Of a stretch of DNA of 64,000 nt, positions 12,101-26,263 are shown piece after piece (within the stretch, counting starts at the first letter, position 1; each line of letters starts with the position of its first letter). The position numbers were made by a program, and so were the translations under genes. The DNA is from Manihot esculenta (lineage: Eukaryota > Streptophyta > Magnoliopsida > Malpighiales > Euphorbiaceae). The notes below the pieces were generated by a model. The model had not been told where the DNA came from. It saw nothing but the letters and a program-made list of their open reading frames with translations, and did no database searches. The stretch spans positions 2,976,001-3,040,000 of the forward strand of contig NC_035167.2 in the NCBI RefSeq assembly GCF_001659605.2. The letters run 5' to 3'.

Positions 12101-13035
12101 AATTATTTCACGGTAAAATTAATATTTGGTCTTGAAAGATTGAGGTATAAAAGTCATCCCACTAGTCTTCTATAACGCGCTGGGTTAGGGAGGAGAGCTC
12201 CGAAACAATTTGTGAGCTTGAGTCCTCGAGGCAGATGTACTTGTGCGGTTTTGGCATTTGAGAAATAATGTCAAGAATAATGTTTATGATATATTTCCTC
12301 TAATTAATGTACATTCCAGATGCGGAGCAGGCAATTTTCAAGCTAAGAAAAAATTTCATATGTCCTAGGTCCTTGATTGTGAATTGAGATACATTATCAA
12401 CATAGACAATTAAGGTTTGGAAGGAAAAAGATGAAGATTTTGTGAAGAAACCGTGATCATCTGGACATTGAGTAAAGCCATATTGTTTGAGTTTAAGGAT
12501 GAATTCGTTGTTCCACTGGCGACCAGCCTGGTTGAGTCCATATAGTGATTTTCTTAGTTTGCACACTTGATTTGATTGTGCCTTAAAGTAACCTTGTAGG
12601 GGAAGCATATACCATTTTGGCTACGAGAGAGAAGCTCTCAGTGTATTCAATTCCTTCAAGTTGGTTGAATCCCTTGGCCACTAATTTGGCTTTATAACTG
12701 TCAATTGAGCCATCAGCTTTTCTTTTGATTTTGTACACCCACGTAAAAGTGATAGGCTTTTTGTGTACAGGGAATGGGACAAGTTTTCAAGTAGAATTTT
12801 TCTTGAGAGCTTCCAATTCAATACCCATGGCTCTAACCCAATTTTCATCTGTCTTTGCTTGATCGTAAGAATATGGTTCATGTGTCAAAGTTATTAATGC
12901 TACAAACTCTTTATGTTCAGGTGTAAAACAAAGGCGATTTGAAGAAATTTGGGTTAATGATGTACCTGAAGGTGGACTAAGACTGTCAGAGCAATTGTGT
13001 GGGACACAAGTTGCATCTTGAGTTATTTCCACAAA
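12100..13035 (-). pseudogene. Copia reverse transcriptase remnant
   Basis: The minus strand carries a VCKLRKSLYGLNQAGRQW box (about 12500-12560), highly typical of copia reverse transcriptase. The catalytic YVDD is now YVDN with a deletion after it (about 12395). The upstream part (WVRAMGIELEALKKN, near 12830) begins the domain. Frame changes occur near 12610, 12680 and 12790. Confidence 0.8.
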
Positions 13036-13109
13036 TTCCTTTAACCAACTTGATTTCCGATGAGTCCTTGAACTCCTTCGAATCTATGTATTTGTAGTGA
13101 CTTCTATTG

Positions 13110-13265
13110 TAGGTTTGAAGGTGAGGTCGAATGGTATTGTAGGTCTGAAGGTAAGGTCGGATGGTGTTATAGGTCTAAAGGTAAGGTCAAATAATATTGT
13201 AGGTCTGAAGGTGAAGTTGGATGGTGTTATAGGTCTGAAGGTGAGGACAGATGGGGTATAAGGTT
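13110..13265 (-). repeat. Degenerate tandem repeat inside copia pol
   Basis: About five copies of a 30-bp-class unit (TAGGTCTGAAGGTGAGGTCG and variants) lie between the integrase and reverse transcriptase remnants. They correspond to the linker between these domains and are likely a local expansion. Confidence 0.6.
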
Positions 13266-14300
13266 GCTATCATAAGTCTGTGGTAATTTTATTTCAGATT
13301 CTTCTTAAACTGATAGAGGGTGAGAGTGATTAAATTCTGTTTGGTTATGTGTTTGGTAGGAAAAGATAGATTCACAAAAGAGGATGTCTCTGGATATATA
13401 TATATATATATATATAGATCCTTGCAACTAAGATCATACAGTTTGTATGCCTTATGGCCTATGGCAAACCCCATAAAAATGCATTTAGTTGTTTTGGGTT
13501 CAAACTTGATTTTGTGAGGTCTTACATTAGTTGCATAGCACAAACATCCAAAGGATCGCAATATTCTATAATATGGCACTCTATTGTTGAGAAGTTCATA
13601 GGGAGTCTTCTAGTTAATGACTGAACTTGGGGTTCGATTTATCAGATAAGTGGCATGTAAGACTGCATCATCCCAAAAATTCTTTAGCAAGCCGAAATGG
13701 AACATCAAAGCTCTAGCTATTTGAAAAGGGCTTTATGCTTTCTTTCTATAACCCCATTCTGTTGGGGTATATAGGTTGTCATTTTTTATGAATAATGCCA
13801 TACTGTTGAAAAAATTTCGTTATCTCAGAGCTCAAGAATTTTGCCCCATTATCTGTCTTTATGTGTTTCACAGTAGCTTGGTATTATATTTGAATCATTT
13901 TGAGAAATGTGAGAGGAGTGAATGGATTTGAAACTTATCTTGCATAAGGTATGTCCATATTGATCTGTTGTGGTCGTCCACTATAGTTAAGAAATATGAG
14001 GTACCAATAAAAGTAGGTTGGTGATAAGGTTCCCAGATGTCTATGTGTAAGAGGTGAAAAATAACGGGACTAAAGCTTGAGCCTTTTTAAAATGGCAGTC
14101 TTGACTGTTTGGCAAGAAGGCATATGTGACATGGTGATATTGATACATATATGAGCAAGCCTTGATATGGAAGCATGGCCAAATCTAATGTGCCATAGAG
14201 AAGTATCTTTTTTATTCATTTTGAAACCAGTTACATCATCACAGACATTAGCCTTTTCTTATACATGTCTTATTACAGAGAATTAACTTGCTACTGATCT
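13260..14300 (-). pseudogene. Copia integrase remnant
   Basis: The segment LRSFGCLCYATNVRPHK...KFEPKTTKCIFMGF (about 13450-13570) is the conserved C-terminal part of copia integrase. Upstream minus-strand DNA to about 14300 gives broken integrase-core fragments. An (AT)n run at 13394-13417 lies inside the reading frame. Low-complexity repeats of an AGGTCTGAAGGT-type unit sit just downstream at 13100-13260. Confidence 0.7.
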
Positions 14301-14599
14301 TATATAATCCTTCGTGGAGGTTTTCCACAACAACAAGCTCTTTAGTCCAAAGGTCTTATAACTCACAATGATTTGGATAAAAAATAACAAAAACATTAGA
14401 ATCTTTTAAAAGTTGTTGAATAGATAAGAGGTTATGTTGAAACCTGGTGTGTGAAGTACATTTTGCAATATCAGGTTAGTTTAAAATCTGATCTCACCAA
14501 TCCTTCTAACCTCTTTAGTCGATCCATCAGGTGGTGATACAATTATGGATTCAGTTACAGGCTTAGTGTTTTGTAACAGTGTGAAGAAAAAACACATAT

Positions 14600-15580
14600 G
14601 AGATTTAGCATCACTATCTATGATTCAATTACCAGTATTAATAGCACAAACAAAAGCAAAAAAATTTTGAGTGCCTTTACCTGTAAATCCAATAAATTCA
14701 GCACAATTGGCCTCCTGGACCCCTTTGCCTTTTATCATCTTGCTCAGTTTTTGCTGAATCATATGGGTGATGGTGGCAGTTAGTTCTTTGTTTCGGGCTT
14801 TGTTTGACTCAATCTCAAGTGTGGTATCGTAGTTATCTTCTATAGCATTTGCGAACTGCTTCACTTTCTTTTGTTTGAACCATTCAGGATATTCGATTAG
14901 CTTGAAACAAGAGTCCTTGGTATGTCCTGTATTTTTGTAGTAGTCATAAAATCTTTTGTCTTTCTTTCCAGTTTCCCTTCTCTTGAATGATGTTTTATAA
15001 CCCGTGTTCTCCCTATTATTGCCCTGTGTCTTAGCCATCATGGCTATGGAACCATCTGCCATATTTGGTGTGAAGGTGTTAACCTCTCTTTATTTTTCAA
15101 CCCTCAATACCATGGCATATGCACGACTTACTGGGGGAAACGGATCAATGAGGAGGATATGGTTTTTAACGTGATCATATGATGAATTTAGTCCCATGAG
15201 AAACTAGATCAATTTGTCACTTTCACATATTTCACTCATCTCTATTGCAGTACCACATGTACATACAGGAAATGGTCTGAGGCTAACTCATCCCAAACTT
15301 AAGTAAACCATTCAATTCATATTACCTTATTGGAATGAGTTGATTTCTCTCACGATCTGGTAGATCTGAGACCCATTGCTGCCTCTAAAGCATTGAGCCA
15401 ACTCTTCCCACAGTTCATGAGAAATCGTGGTATATAGGAATGCCTCTATGATTTCTTTGGAAATAGAGTTAAGAATCGAAGAAATCATCATGATGTCCAC
15501 TTTCTGCCATTGCTTAAAATCTTGAGAGTCTTCCTCAGGTTTCTTGTGTTTTCTCGTAACAAAGCCAACCTAATCCTTAG
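14600..15580 (-). pseudogene. Copia gag with degenerate zinc knuckle
   Basis: Minus-strand translation from about 15530 gives the copia gag core (WKVDIMM near 15500, then SHELWEEL near 15410), broken by stops near 15325 and 15210. The 145-codon ORF at 14625-15062 covers the C-terminal part. Its knuckle reads Y-D-Y-Y-K-N-T-G-H-T-K-D-S-C, so two Cys of CX2CX4HX4C are replaced by Tyr. Confidence 0.7.
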
Positions 15581-15731
15581 CTAGCAGTGCAAGCATCGAT
15601 CTGCTCAAGTCAGGTTGTTTTCTCCGATAAGTGGTACGCTCGCCAACACTACTTGTGGAGAATCAAAATTATGCAGAGTGAGGTGACCCTTCTGGTTCAT
15701 AGTTGGAATCACGTTGCTAGTACTAAAGAAA

Positions 15732-16006
15732 TACTAACTATTTTCATAACTAATTACTCTTTTCCGCTTAAATTCCATTTCGTAATCTGCTGCATGTGGA
15801 AGGCGTGACTTTTCAATCAATACCATCTCAGTGTTTTCCGGTTCGGTGTTTTTCGATTTGGCACCAATTCGGTATTTTGCAGTTCAGCATCGCCTTTAAG
15901 GAAGAGACATTGGAGCTCATCTCTATGCATTTTCTTGAACGCATCGTTTCATTAATCCATACTTGTTTGTTACGCTGCATTTTATTTACTAGTCTTTATT
16001 CTTTCA
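15732..16006 (-). repeat. Copia 5' LTR
   Basis: On the minus strand it starts TGAAAGAATAA at 16006 and shares most of its length with 11275-11518, including runs with the word TTCGG. I could not recognise a standard tRNA-binding site inside it. Confidence 0.7.
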
Positions 16007-18630
16007 AGTATTTAAATAAAAGTTTATTTTTAAATTTACAATTTAATTATAATAATTAAATAAAATTTAAAAATTTAAAAATTTATTTTTATTTTTTTCA
16101 TTTTAAGAATATATTTTTATATATATATTTTTTAATCTTACCCTCTTGTCTAAGAAAATAATGATTTTGATATGTGATGTAACATTAATTCTTTTTTTTC
16201 AACATAAACTAAAAAAACAATTTTTTCCTTTTAAATGGATTTGTATAAAAATTGATTAAAAAGTTAAAAAAAAATTGGATTTTGTCACCTTATACAACAA
16301 AAATTAAAATAATGATTATAATATGTGATTAACATTGGTTTTTTTTTATAAAAATAAAAATAAAAAAATTCTAAAAATTGATTTAAAAAAATTAAAACTA
16401 ATAAAATTTTAACTCTATTTAATTTATTAAGAATTATAATATATTACATTTAAAATAAAAAAAAGTATATTCTATAATCTATCTATAATTTTATAAAATG
16501 TAATTTATAAATCTATTATTCATAAAATTTAGTATTGTAATAAATTTTTATTACAATTAAAGCAGAAAAGTAATAACTATATCTAGCATATAAGCTAACA
16601 AAAAAAAAATTAATACTTAATAAATTTTTTAACTCATGGAAAAGATTAAACCAAATAAGAAACTAACATTTGCATGAATTGGTTAAACAATTAATTCATG
16701 ATATAAATCTTAATAAATTTTGCTTTTTCATATGAATTAAAAGGAAATGTTAACAAATTTTATTTATTTTATTAGCAACTTGAAGTTTTGATACTAATTT
16801 TTAATTTTTTTTTTATTTTCTACATAGTTATATGTGTAATTTTATGTTGTATTAATTTATTAAACCTAATTCATATTCAGTCCCCCTTAATATTTTATAA
16901 AAATTATCATTACTAAATTAAAAATGATTTTTTTTATATAAAAATAATTTAATATATATTTATCCCAAGGTAAAGCAAGAATTTCAAATTGTTGATGAAG
17001 AATTATTCTAATAAAATTTTAAAAATTATATTAATAACAATAAAAATAATTAAAATTTTGAGAATAAAAATATTGTTGAGGCCTAAACCCTCTAATATAG
17101 CAAGTAGCTCAAAATATATATTAATAGATTTTTACGAATAGTTTTAAAATAAATTCTTTTGAGAAAAATAAGAAGTATAAGTAGAATTAAAAATATAAAA
17201 AAACAGTTTTATGTCGATAAATTTTTTTAAAAAAATTATATTTATTTTATTAATCTTAAATAAAATTGCTTTTTGATTTTTGAGAAAAAAATATATTGTT
17301 TATAAATTTTTCATTTTTGTAATAAAATAAATTATATAGTATTATATTATTAATAAATAACAATAATTTTTAAATGCAGTAAAAAATATAAATATGAAAA
17401 TTGTATTATAAAATATTAATTTAATATAAATTAAATTATATATTTTGAAATAGAAATGAATAAAATTATAAATTATTTTTTATATTTAAAATTAATAATT
17501 ATATTTTATTTATTATATCAATATTTTTTTATAATATTAAAAAATTATTGCTATTTATTAATGATATAATATTATATCTATCATTTTTAATAAAAATTAA
17601 ATTATATATTTTAAAATGAAAATAGTTAAATTATGTTATATTTTTTAGATTGTTAAAAATTTTCTTAATTTTTTTTACTTAGTTGTATTAGCAACCTGTA
17701 AGCACATTAATAAAAAGCTTAGTGTTAAAAATGACAAAAGCGGTGTCGGTGCTGACATCACGCAATTGAACGTCATGTCTCACCAAAGTTTCTAAATTAA
17801 GTTAGAACATACTGAATAGTTTCTAAATTAAATTATGTTATATTTAATAAAAATTTAAATTAAATATTTTTAAAGTAGAGAGTAAAATTATAAAAAATTA
17901 AAAAAATATATAAATTTTATGTAAATTATTTTTATTATATTATGTTATAATAATTTTATCATAATATAGTAATAATATGACAATATCGAATTAAAGTTGA
18001 CGATAGAATTCTAAATAATTGTAAAATATATAATTTTAAAATTATTTTTTACTTTATAAAGAAAGTATTATTAGAATTAGTAGTTAAAATTTGAGAAATT
18101 AATTTTCAATTATATAAATGTATATGAAAGAATATCTGTAGAAATGTTAAATAAAAAGTATATATATTTATGTATATTCAGACAATGTGTATTCAAAAAT
18201 ATTTTTCTTTCTACATCAAAATCGTTTAATTTAAATAGTTCATGATATTTTTTAGATTTTATTTAAAAATAGAAATCGAGTTTTTCAAACTCTCTTTTTT
18301 CGTTGATTACCTTTGTAAAAACTTTTAAATATCGTAAATATGGTAAAAAAAATTTACCCTCCACAATGATATATTCAAAAATATAATTTGGTAATATGTA
18401 TAAAAAAAATTAGTGGAAAAATTAAAATTAGTTCTAGAAAATTGTCTACCGTTCAAATACATTATATCTAAAAATGGATATGATTATGTAGAGTAAGAAA
18501 GTTGCCTAATACGAAGAAACCTTTATTGCATTATTGAAAAAAGTAGGGCAAAAACGTAAGACAGAAGGGAACTTACTTTTATTTTAATAATATTCTTTTT
18601 TATGAAAAAAATTATAATATCAAGAAATAT
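16007..18630. other. AT-rich upstream region of linamarase-type gene 1
   Basis: No gene is seen. Blocks at 16140-16920 and 17690-17860 are shared, in the same orientation, with the upstream region of gene 2 (40250-41830, 43030-43165) and, reversed, with 7780-9885. From about 18360 to the gene the match with 44500-44930 is close. This is the duplicated 5' flank of the gene family. Confidence 0.65.
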
Positions 18631-18634
18631 CAGC

Positions 18635-18651
18635 CACGTAAACCATGCATG
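18635..18651 (+). promoter_or_regulatory. CACGTA element and RY motif CATGCATG upstream of gene 1
   Basis: CACGTA (18635-18640) contains an ACGT core as in G-box/ABRE sites. CATGCATG (18644-18651) is a perfect RY motif, the known target of B3 factors of the ABI3/FUS3 type. Both lie about 40-55 bp upstream of the TATA box. The RY motif is kept in gene 2 but the ACGT core is not. Function is inferred from motif identity only. Confidence 0.45.
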
Positions 18652-18689
18652 CAATTCACAAGTATATGATTTAAGTTCTGCGTGGACTC

Positions 18690-18697
18690 TATATAAA
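18690..18697 (+). promoter_or_regulatory. TATA box of gene 1
   Basis: TATATAAA lies 49 bp upstream of the first ATG (18746). Gene 2 has the same box at 44871-44878 within conserved flanking sequence, which supports it as the core promoter. The implied 5' UTR is very short, about 20-25 nt. Confidence 0.7.
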
Positions 18698-18745
18698 GGG
18701 GCATTACCAAGAAGCGAAAACCACACACAAGCACTTGAAATTAGC

Positions 18746-21558
<2,813 letters not shown>

Positions 21559-22560
21559 ATAATGTCTTTACTTTTTGTGTGTCCCTTGTAATTAAATAAT
21601 ATCATTGGGCTACTGTATACCACCAATGATCTGTCTTATGTTGTGATAAAGTTTTTGATATGTTGTATTGTTATCTTATGTTTGAAATAAATATTATCCT
21701 TTTCTGTTTTGTTTTAATTAATTTTTCATCTATCGATTCAGAATATGAGTAATGTGTCCCTTATAAAAGTTTTAGCCACTCCTTTTTAGGCCTGATCCAA
21801 ATTTAATATGGTATCAGATTCTCCCCATTGATGTTGGGTCTCTCATAAATATGTCACGCTCGAGTGTAATCCTGAATGTGAGAGTATATGTTGAATCTCA
21901 CATCGGCTTAGAATAGGGGTAATGTGTTCTTTATAAGAGACTTAGGCACTCCTTTTCTTGAGCTAAAATTTTGAGACGAGTTAGAGATAATTCAAATTTA
22001 ACGGTTTTAATTAAATTTTTAAATTAATATTGAAGATATTAATTATTTTTTCAAAAGATTAAATTATATCATTTTAAATAATTAAATTGAATTTTTTTTC
22101 TTTAAGTCTTTACATAAATTAACAATATTATTATATTAATGGCATTGTTAATTTCAGAAAATAACCTTACAAAAACTTCATTTTTTTAAATTTGATTATA
22201 ATACAGAACATTGCCTAAAATAATATTTTTATAATTCTTGCAAGATATAAGGAAAAATTTTCAATTATCTCATAGTAATTGAGCGTGAAATATGTAAATC
22301 ATTTCTCTTCCTAATTCCAAGATAATTGTAATAGTCGTTTCTTGCCATGTCGTCTATATGGAAAAAAAAAAATTGAGCAGTTTAACTTTTCAGAAGATTA
22401 AGTTTCGAAATAAAATATTAATTTTTTTATAGAAAAATGTAAATTTTGGTTTTAAATATTAGTAAATTAATCAAACACATAATATTTACATTATTTTTAA
22501 AAATTTAATAAATAGTTAACTTATTAAAATCATAATAATAATATATAAATATATTATATA
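21559..22560. other. 3' flank of gene 1 and spacer to the first pseudogene
   Basis: 21559-21715 is gene 1's 3' flank with AT-rich candidate poly(A) signals (AATAAA-like at about 21686). 22010-22260 matches the 3' flank of gene 2 (about 47900-48095), separated from the gene here by a TRIM-like insertion. 22260-22370 recurs reversed at about 31458-31560. Confidence 0.6.
21735..22005 (+). mobile_element. TRIM-like miniature LTR element in the 3' flank of gene 1
   Basis: A repeated segment (TAATGTGT...CTTATAA...GCCACTCC / GGCACTCC) occurs at about 21748-21785 and 21917-21955. Between the copies lies TGGTATCAGATT (21809-21820), a near-perfect tRNA-iMet primer-binding site. The right repeat starts TGTTGAATCTCACATCGG at 21889, a start typical of plant TRIM LTRs. 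The left repeat seems truncated. There is no coding capacity. Confidence 0.5.
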
Positions 22561-22569
22561 TAAATTCAG

Positions 22570-24330
22570 GAGTAGAGCTTTTTATTACTATTTTTCATTG
22601 GGATACTCCTCAAGCACTACAAGACAAATATGGTGACTTTTTAAGCCGTGTGATATTGTGTAAGTATAGAATTTTATTGTGATTTCAAAATATTAAAAAT
22701 TTAGAATTTCATATAAATTTTGTTCAAAAATATTCTCACCTAAGTATTAAAATATTTTATTGAATTATTACATGAAATACATGGAAGATTATCGCCAATA
22801 TACAGATCTTCTCTTTGAAAGATTCGATGATCGAGTCAAACACTGGATGACTTTTAATGAACCATCAGCATATGTTGGATTTGCCCATGATGATGGAGTT
22901 TTTGCTCTTGGTCGATGCTCATCTTGGGTAAATCGCCAATACCTAGCCAGAAACTCAGCCACAGAACCTTACATAGTATATTATTTATATGACATTATTT
23001 TTCTCCTAAAAAAGATATGCACTTAAAGAAAACCTTTGTGTACTTAACTATGTAGGGAACTCAAAAGGGCAAGATTGGAATTACTCTCTTTACCTTTTGG
23101 TATGAACCTCTCTCCAACAGTGCAGTTGATATACAAGCAGCCAAAACCGCTATAGATTTCATGTTTGGATTGTGAGTCTTTCTTCCAAATTGAGCTATTA
23201 ATTAAATATTTAACATATACACAAGTCTTTAATTAAACACAACATTCTTTTCATAATTCCATATGGATGGATCCTATGACTTATGGGCGATATCCAAGAA
23301 CTATGAGAAATTTAGTTGGAGATAGATTGATTGAGTTTACAGATGAAGAATCTCAATTACTTAGAGAATCATATGATTTTATTGGATTACAATAATACAC
23401 TGCATATTATGCAAAACCAAATATTACAGTTGATCCAAATTATCATAGATACAAAACTAATAGTGGCGTTATTGAGACTCGTAAGTTTACATATAAAATA
23501 ATTCATCAAAGGTGGAATAGATTGTGTATATATATATATTTTTCTTTCTTAATAAAGTTTAACTGATAATATAATATATTTTTTCTTTGCTACAGCTTAC
23601 GATAATAATGGTAATCTTATTGGTCCAAAGGTTAGTATACAAGAAAATAATTTGATAAAAATCTAACAAACTATGTGAATAATATCATTGACATACAAAT
23701 TAAAAATTTGCAAACTTACTCACCTTGGTTCTATATTTTTTCAAAAGGTATTCAGCACTTTTTGATCTATACCAAAGATACGTACAATGATCTAGTAATT
23801 TACATTACTGAGAATGGTAAATTTTTTCAAAAAATTAAAAATGTTTTGTTCATAGAAAAGTAAATCGAGATTATATTTTTTATCTAATTCTGAAGTTTTT
23901 TATACACTAATTTAGGGGTTGACAACTTCAATAATAAAACTCAACCGATTGAAGAGGCACTTCAAGATAATTTCAGGATAGACCACTATCGCAAGCATTT
24001 GTGAAATGTATTAGGATCTCTCAAGTGAGTCCAAACTCTATGACCCATACTAATTATTATAGAGATTTGCGATAACTATTTTTAATTTATTATCAAATGA
24101 TTATTGATTTTTATAGGGAATACAATGTTAATATCAAAAGTTATTTTGAATGGCCATATTTAGACAACTTCGAGTGGAATATTGGTTATACATCAGGATT
24201 TGATTTATATTATGTAGACTACAAAGTTAACCTAAAAAGATACCCAAGAAATCGGCTCTTTGGTTCACAAAATTCCTCAATATATCAATTAATGCAAAAA
24301 ATATCTATGAGGTTACATTCTACGTAATGT
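22570..24330 (+). pseudogene. Linamarase-type pseudogene 1 (exons 6-13 only)
   Basis: Homologues of exons 6 to 13 are recognisable in order: 22570-22664, ~22795-22977, 23056-23171, ~23264-23482, ~23597-23631, ~23714-23817, ~23918-24025 and ~24117-24330. Exons 1-5 are absent. Lesions: a 2-base insertion at the end of exon 6; exon 7 lacks its last ~75 bp; splice acceptor AG lost before exons 7 (ACAG to ACAT), 9 (TTCAG to TTCCAT) and 11 (GCAG to GCAA); TAA at 23393-23395 in exon 9; TGA at 24002-24004 in exon 12; a frameshift near the end of exon 13. The segments around both catalytic Glu are still readable. At the divergent exon 9 patch it matches gene 1, not gene 2. Confidence 0.9.
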
Positions 24331-24948
24331 AAATTATGTCCGGATGTTTTGTGTGTTTCTTACAATTAAATAATATCTTTGGGCAATTATGAAGCTCCAA
24401 TGATCTAGCTTATGTTGTAATAATATTTTCGAGATATTGTATCGTTATCTTATATATGGAAAAAAAATTGTTGTCCATTTGATTTGTGTTTTAATTAATT
24501 TCTTTTTTAGTTTATAATAATATATAAATGAACTATTATAATCTATTTAATTTTATATTATTTTCAAGAAATATTTTAAAACTTCTCTTATTATTTAATA
24601 AATTTAAGATAAATACAATTAAAAAAAATAATAAAAAATTATATTTTTAGATATATATGAAAAAAATAGTAAATAAAAATTATGGACGAAAGGAATATAT
24701 TATAAATAAAAAGTATTTATTTGAAAAACTTTTAAATTGTTTAAGAAAATAATGATTTTGATATATGATGTAACATTAAGTATTTTTTTAAACATAAACT
24801 AAAAAAACATTTTTTTCCTTTTTAGTTTTATTTATATATATATATATATATAATAATTGATTAAAAAAGTAAAAAAATTGCATTTTGTTAAAATAATAAT
24901 TTTAATATGTGATGTAACATTTATTTTTTCAAAAAATTGATGTACCAA
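24331..24948. other. Spacer between the pseudogenes
   Basis: 24331-24500 resembles the 3' flank of gene 2 (47730-47900). About 24725-24930 is a diverged copy of the upstream repeat seen at 16140-16360 and 40250-40450, including a (TA)n run at 24834-24852. No gene is seen. Confidence 0.5.
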
Positions 24949-25832
24949 TTCATTTCATTAGATATTTCTCAAACACTACAAGACAAATATAGTGCTTTCT
25001 TAAGTTGTAATATTGTGAAAGTATTAAATTTTATTATGTTTCAAAATATTAAAAACTTAGACTTTCATATATATTTATTAAAAAATATCCTCATCTAAGT
25101 ATTGAAATATAATATAATATTGGAAAGATTATTATGAATATTCGGATCTTATCTTCGAAAGATTCGGTGATCAAATGAAAAACTAAATAACTTTCAATGA
25201 ACCACCCGCATGCATTGAATTTACTTATGATGATGGAGTTTTTACTCTGATTTGTGCACATCTTAAGTAAATCATCATTGCCACGCTAGAATCTAACCCT
25301 TAAACCTTACATAATATTTGCTTCTTTCATATACCACGGTTGTTCAACGATATAAAAATTATTATTAGGTGTAAATATTATACATAAAACATCATTTTTC
25401 TCCTTAAGGAAATGTATGCATGACAAGATTGAGATTACTCTCTTTATCTTTCGGTATAAACTTCTTTCCAACAATACATACAAGTAGTCATAAATTTTAT
25501 GTTTGGATTCTAAGTCTTTCTTTTAAATTATTGAGTAAAAGTAGTTAAAAATTTATTATATACGCAAGCCTTTAGTTAAACATCGTATTTTTTTCATAAT
25601 TAATTTCAGGTGAATAGATCCTATGACTTATAAATGGTGTCACAAAACTATGAAAGATTTAATTGGAGATAGATTGATCAAGTTTATATATGAAGAATCT
25701 CAATTACTTAGGAGATCATACGATTTTCTTGGATTACAATACTACATTGCATATTATGAATATTACATTTGATTCAAAAATATTAGATGCAAAACTGATA
25801 GCGACATTATTGAGACTCATAAGTTTACATAT
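24949..25832 (+). pseudogene. Linamarase-type pseudogene 2 (exons 6-9, heavily decayed)
   Basis: Recognisable parts are the end of exon 6 (24949-25018), exon 7 (~25125-25375), exon 8 (~25420-25510) and exon 9 (~25608-25815). Stops and indels are frequent; for example, the segment before the NEP motif reads TAA where gene 1 has a tryptophan codon region, and exon 8 has lost about 20 bp. Homology ends near 25832. Like pseudogene 1 it begins only at exon 6, which suggests that both descend from one truncated copy. Confidence 0.85.
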
Positions 25833-25969
25833 AATAAAATATCAGTAGCAATTACAATAATCCTATTTTGAAAAATTGATCCTTTTACGCCACATCATAA
25901 CTAAGTTTAAAAAACTTTGCAGAAAAAAAACATTCATTAAATAAATAAAATCTTAAAACTACAAGGCAT

Positions 25970-26258
25970 GAACAATAAGCAAAAATACATCTTTTCTTGT
26001 TGGTTTTAGAGAAGCCCCCTACCTCACCGAGCAAGGTGGCTCCCTCCACCTCACCCGACAGTGGATCCTCTTCATCCCCTTTTGGGTGAGACTGTAAATA
26101 TTCTTTTGGTGTGTTCTTTTCGTTGTTGGTAGGAGCTTCATAGTAAGGGAGTCTTTTCTTCTGCTCTGCCCATGTGTTGTTGTTTTTTTTTTCTTCTTCT
26201 CTTTTTCGTTTGGTTGTCTTTGGTTTCCGGTAACATCTATATTTCTCATTTTCAAGTA
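25970..26258 (+). other. Unidentified repeat, left part (split by the solo LTR)
   Basis: If the solo LTR is removed, this joins 28071-28640 into one block of about 0.86 kb. The right end, TTGTAATGCTTTTATTC followed by an A-rich stretch at about 28600-28660, looks like the 3' end of a plant LINE. No reverse transcriptase is present, so the identity stays open. Confidence 0.35.
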
Positions 26259-26263
26259 GTGAG
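26259..26263. repeat. Target-site duplication GTGAG (left)
   Basis: GTGAG is repeated exactly at 28066-28070, flanking a TG...CA element. Confidence 0.75.

Larger units (their letters stand above)
11275..16006 (-). mobile_element. Ty1/copia retrotransposon, decayed, minus strand
   Basis: On the minus strand the order is 5' LTR, gag, protease remnant, integrase, reverse transcriptase, RNase H, 3' LTR. Integrase before reverse transcriptase is diagnostic of copia. All coding regions carry stops or frameshifts. The two LTRs differ at many sites and in length (244 vs 275 bp), so this is an old insertion. Confidence 0.85.

Noticed and set aside
18602..18745. N-terminal extension of linamarase gene 1 from an upstream in-frame ATG
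   Set aside because: It would cross the TATA box and put the signal peptide inside the protein; the 5' region is promoter, conserved as such in gene 2.
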